A program made the translations under genes and the position numbers. 5,824 nucleotides of DNA. It comes from JBAYJY01 sp041664945. Lineage in GTDB: Bacteria > UBP15 > UBA6099. The stretch spans positions 1-5,824 of the forward strand of contig JBAYJY010000238.1 in assembly GCA_041664945.1 (NCBI GenBank), read 5' to 3'. The notes beneath the pieces were generated by a model, which did not search any database, was not told where the DNA came from, and was given only the letters and a program-made list of their open reading frames with translations. Shown here piece after piece: positions 5,461 to 5,824 of the stretch (position 1 is its first letter; every line of letters begins with the position of its first letter).

Positions 5461-5824
5461 TTATGCCTTTTCCGGCACATCGCTCAGCGGAATGCAGAGC
5501 GCAGCCGCAACCCCATTGCCATAGGCCGGATCGGCCTTAAGGCAGTTGCCGATATGGCGGATTTTAATTTCCTTCGGGGCGTCTCCCATAGCGCGGGCGG
5601 TGTTTTCAAAGAGAACCTTTTGCTGATCGGCGCTCATCAGACGAAAGAGTTTTCCGGGTTGGGAGTAGTAATCGTCATCAACGCGGTGATTCCAGTGATC
5701 GGCGGCGCCTTCGATGCTCAGAGGCGGCTCGGCAAATTCCGGCTGCTGTTGCCATTCGCCGTAACTATTGGGCTCGTAACCGAGCGTACTTCCGTAATTG
5801 CCGTCGACCCGCATTGCGCCGTCC
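5461..5824 (-). CDS. Monofunctional haem catalase, C-terminal part
   Basis: The frame is open to the right edge; 120 residues and a TAA stop are visible, so the N-terminal three-quarters of a roughly 480-residue enzyme lie outside. The first residues, DGAMRVDGNYG, followed by YEPNS, correspond to the conserved 'QRDG.MR....G...Y.PNS' block downstream of the haem-ligand tyrosine. Then come the YYSQPGKLFRLM segment and the C-terminal helical region with DPAYGNGVAAAL, features of small-subunit (clade 3) catalases. The enzyme converts hydrogen peroxide to water and oxygen. The active-site His, Asn and Tyr lie outside the window, so activity cannot be judged. The internal ATG at 5814 is not the true start. 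A strong terminator follows, separating it from the lipoprotein gene. Confidence 0.93.
   Translation of the reverse strand, partial: DGAMRVDGNYGSTLGYEPNSYGEWQQQPEFAEPPLSIEGAADHWNHRVDDDYYSQPGKLFRLMSADQQKVLFENTARAMGDAPKEIKIRHIGNCLKADPAYGNGVAAALCIPLSDVPEKA

Overview
The window looks like chromosomal DNA from an uncultured Gram-negative bacterium. Two proteins carry export signals (one Sec signal peptide, one lipobox), the ribosome binding sites are ordinary GGAGG-type, and most genes are GC-rich. For example, bases 4921-4980 are about two-thirds G+C. Nothing seen allows a confident phylum assignment, and most products are hypothetical or domain-level calls.

Layout, left to right. (1) Bases 1-401, minus strand: a DUF4258 gene overlaps a DUF2283 gene by ATGA. 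This compact pair resembles a toxin-antitoxin module, and the DUF2283 gene runs off the left edge. (2) Bases 402-1402: an AT-rich segment (bases 1021-1080 are about 37% G+C). It holds one clear plus-strand gene for a two-helix membrane protein with a DUF3592 domain, plus a doubtful 34-codon ORF on the minus strand. (3) Bases 1403-3360, minus strand: a probable two-gene operon with a 23-nt gap. The first gene encodes a DUF89/ARMT1-type metal-dependent phosphatase. The second encodes an exported TIM-barrel glycosidase related to GH113. Upstream is a perfect 14-bp palindrome overlapping a possible -35 box, a candidate operator. (4) Bases 3618-5294, minus strand: a 558-residue predicted lipoprotein of a family I do not recognise. 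It has its own strong promoter and contains an out-of-phase 16-bp perfect tandem repeat. (5) Bases 5390-5824, minus strand: the C-terminal 120 residues of a monofunctional haem catalase, followed by a clear intrinsic terminator.

How the genes may work together is inference. The lipoprotein, the phosphatase and the glycosidase lie in the same direction with no convincing terminator between them. They could form a small carbohydrate-processing locus: an envelope protein, an exported glycosidase, and a cytoplasmic enzyme that removes phosphate from a sugar phosphate. The catalase is a separate transcription unit. The DUF4258/DUF2283 pair and the AT-rich DUF3592 gene look like accessory cargo.
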